DNA of 6,392 nucleotides from assembly GCA_038253555.1 (NCBI GenBank), contig JBBSGZ010000179.1, positions 1 through 6,392 on the forward strand, read 5' to 3'. The notes below the pieces were generated by a model. It was not told the origin of the DNA, did no database searches, and saw only the letters and a list, made by a program, of their open reading frames with translations. The position numbers and the translations under genes were made by a program. Within the stretch, counting starts at the first letter, position 1; the number at the start of each line of letters is the position of its first letter. The DNA is from JALYUA01 sp038253555 (GTDB lineage: Bacteria; Acidobacteriota; Thermoanaerobaculia; UBA5066; Gp7-AA6). Positions 4,872 through 6,392 of the stretch are shown here, one piece after another.

Positions 4872-6371
4872 ATGGCCAGCACCGCGCTCTCGGAAGGCAC
4901 GACCCGCGGCACGCATCACGACGTGCCCGTTCTCCCAAACTTCATCGGCGGCCGCTGGGTCGAGTCGTCCGCCCGGGAATTTCAGGAGGTCACCAATCCC
5001 GCTCGGGGAGAGGTCATCGCCCGCGCTCCCCTGTCGTCCGCCGCGGAAGTCGACCAGGCGGCCGCCGCCGCCAGAAAAGCCTTTCCGGCGTGGAGGGACA
5101 CGCCCGTCGTGGCGCGGGCCCAGGTTCTTTTCCGTTTCAAGGCCCTCCTGGAAGAGCACTTCGAGGAGCTCGCCCGGACCGTGACGACCGAGCACGGAAA
5201 GACCCTCGACGAGGCGCGCGGCAGCGTCCGGCGCGGAATCGAATGCGTCGAAGTCGCCTGCGGGGCCCCGTCGCTCTCGATGGGATACTCGCTCGAGAAC
5301 ATCTCCTCCGGTGTCGATTGCCAGGCGTACCGCCAGCCGGTGGGCGTCTGCGCCGCGATCGCGCCTTTCAACTTCCCGGCCATGGTGCCCCTCTGGTTTC
5401 TTCCGTTCGCGATCGCCACCGGCAACACGATGGTCGTCAAGCCCTCCGAGCAGGTGCCGCTGTCCCAGAAGAGGATGATCGAGCTTCTCGAGCAGTGCGG
5501 CCTTCCGCCCGGCGTCGTGAACCTGGTCAACGGCGGGCGGGAAGTCGTGGAAGCGATCTGCGACCATCCGGAAATCTCCGCGGTGTCGTTCGTCGGCTCC
5601 ACTCCGGTCGCCCGCGCGGTCTATCGGCGCGCGACACATTCCGGCAAGCGCGTTCAGGCTCTCGGCGGAGCGAAGAATTTCGTCGTGGTGATGCCGGACG
5701 CGGACTGGGACAGGGCGATCCCCGTGATCACCGAATCGTTTTACGGATGTGCGGGCGAGCGCTGCCTGGCTGGAAGCGTCCTCCTGCCCGTCGGGGAGGC
5801 GCATGCGGAGGCGCGCGCGCGTCTCACCGAATCCGCGGGCGCGCTCAAAGTTGGCGACGGGACCGAGAGCGATGTAGACATGGGCCCGGTCATCAGCGGG
5901 CGCCATCGCGAAAAAGTCATTGGCTACATCGAGAAAGGCGTGGCGGAAGGGGCAAAGCTCCTTTTGGATGGAAGACAGGTGAGGGTTCGCGACCGCGAGA
6001 ACGGATTCTTCGTCGGCCCGACCATTTTCGACGGCGTGACACCCGAGATGGCCATCGGCCACGAGGAAATTTTCGGCCCTGTGGCATCGATCCATCCCGT
6101 CCGGACCCTCGAGGACGCCATCGCGGTGATGCACGCGCACCCGAACGCGAACGCGACGTCGATCTTCACGTCGAGCGGCAAGTCCGCCCGGGAGTTCGCG
6201 CGCCACGCCTCCGCGTCGATGGTCGGAGTGAACATCGGCGTCGCCGCTCCCATGGCGTATTTCCCCTTCGGCGGGTCGAAGGACAGTTTTTTCGGAGACC
6301 TGAAAGTGCACGGCCGCGACGCCTTCGACTTCTACACGGACAAGAAGGTCGTGATCTCGCGCTGGTTCTAG
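4872..6371 (+). CDS. mmsA: Methylmalonate-semialdehyde dehydrogenase, CoA-acylating
   Basis: This complete 499-residue cytoplasmic enzyme has the usual family length. It oxidises methylmalonate semialdehyde (or malonate semialdehyde) with NAD+ and CoA to propionyl-CoA (or acetyl-CoA), releasing carbon dioxide, in valine, thymine or inositol breakdown. Family marks include EHGKTLDEARGSVRRGIE (108-125), PFNFPAMVPLWF (165-176, active-site Asn167), KPSE (190-193, NAD ribose), FVGSTPVA (240-247), GERC with catalytic Cys298, EEIFGPV (398-404) and PFGGSKDSFFGDL (465-477). Arg297 beside the cysteine and the arginines at 120-121 fit the carboxylate-binding pair of this family. LGGAKN (264-269) replaces the ELGGK motif of other aldehyde dehydrogenases, so the general-base Glu is absent, as expected for CoA-acylating members. 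Unusual points are Phe270 where AKNH is typical, and Cys293 near the catalytic cysteine. It stands alone, divergent from the exported protein; no mmsB or acyl-CoA gene is visible. The closest alternative is the inositol-operon form (iolA), which this context does not support. Confidence 0.95.
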   Translation: MASTALSEGTTRGTHHDVPVLPNFIGGRWVESSAREFQEVTNPARGEVIARAPLSSAAEVDQAAAAARKAFPAWRDTPVVARAQVLFRFKALLEEHFEELARTVTTEHGKTLDEARGSVRRGIECVEVACGAPSLSMGYSLENISSGVDCQAYRQPVGVCAAIAPFNFPAMVPLWFLPFAIATGNTMVVKPSEQVPLSQKRMIELLEQCGLPPGVVNLVNGGREVVEAICDHPEISAVSFVGSTPVARAVYRRATHSGKRVQALGGAKNFVVVMPDADWDRAIPVITESFYGCAGERCLAGSVLLPVGEAHAEARARLTESAGALKVGDGTESDVDMGPVISGRHREKVIGYIEKGVAEGAKLLLDGRQVRVRDRENGFFVGPTIFDGVTPEMAIGHEEIFGPVASIHPVRTLEDAIAVMHAHPNANATSIFTSSGKSAREFARHASASMVGVNIGVAAPMAYFPFGGSKDSFFGDLKVHGRDAFDFYTDKKVVISRWF

Positions 6372-6392
6372 TCACGGGTTTGTTTCGGTGAC

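Noticed and set aside
4734..6311. A 525-codon open frame on the minus strand opposite mmsA
   Set aside because: The opposite strand encodes a complete, clearly recognised aldehyde dehydrogenase. The antisense frame is compositionally biased and shows no family motif.
6371..6392. GTCAC...GTGAC inverted repeat right after mmsA
   Set aside because: Arms of five bases with a 12-base loop and no U run before the window ends; too weak to call a terminator.

Overview
The window is GC-rich (roughly two-thirds G+C by eye) with ordinary bacterial signals: AGGAGG Shine-Dalgarno sites, a sigma70-type promoter and a hairpin-plus-U terminator. The gene content points to a high-GC heterotroph. Acidobacteriota of the Thermoanaerobaculia type is my best guess, because large exported 'Asp-box propeller plus Ig-like repeat' proteins and small secreted 'DACALLTRAEL' proteins are familiar from such genomes. 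This is an inference from style; there is no rRNA or other marker gene here.

Layout, left to right. (1) 1-251, minus strand: the N-terminus of a small exported protein that runs off the left edge. It has a GTG start and a signal peptide. (2) 290-322, minus: a good intrinsic terminator. (3) 338-4288, minus: a 1316-residue exported multidomain protein. It has a signal peptide, a beta-sandwich, a five-Asp-box propeller, one Big_9-type Ig-like repeat, a jelly-roll-like domain, three more tandem Big_9 repeats and a C-terminal domain ending GGGNIQIR. (4) 4289-4871: a 583-base divergent intergenic region. It holds the promoter of the exported protein (TTGACA, 17 bases, TAAATT), a small dyad inside that promoter, a stable hairpin and a 7-bp-arm inverted repeat just ahead of the next gene. 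(5) 4872-6371, plus: mmsA, a complete CoA-acylating methylmalonate-semialdehyde dehydrogenase. (6) 6372-6392: only 21 bases, with no further gene visible.

The exported protein and mmsA are transcribed divergently and show no obvious functional link. mmsA belongs to valine, thymine or inositol catabolism in the cytoplasm. The large protein acts outside the cytoplasm, probably in carbohydrate or surface binding; no catalytic residues are recognisable. The partial left-hand gene lies on the same strand but behind the terminator, so it is probably transcribed mostly on its own.

I found no convincing new biological system. The parts most worth a second look are the domain architecture of the large protein, its promoter dyad, the inverted repeat ahead of mmsA and the hairpin-bearing intergenic stretch.
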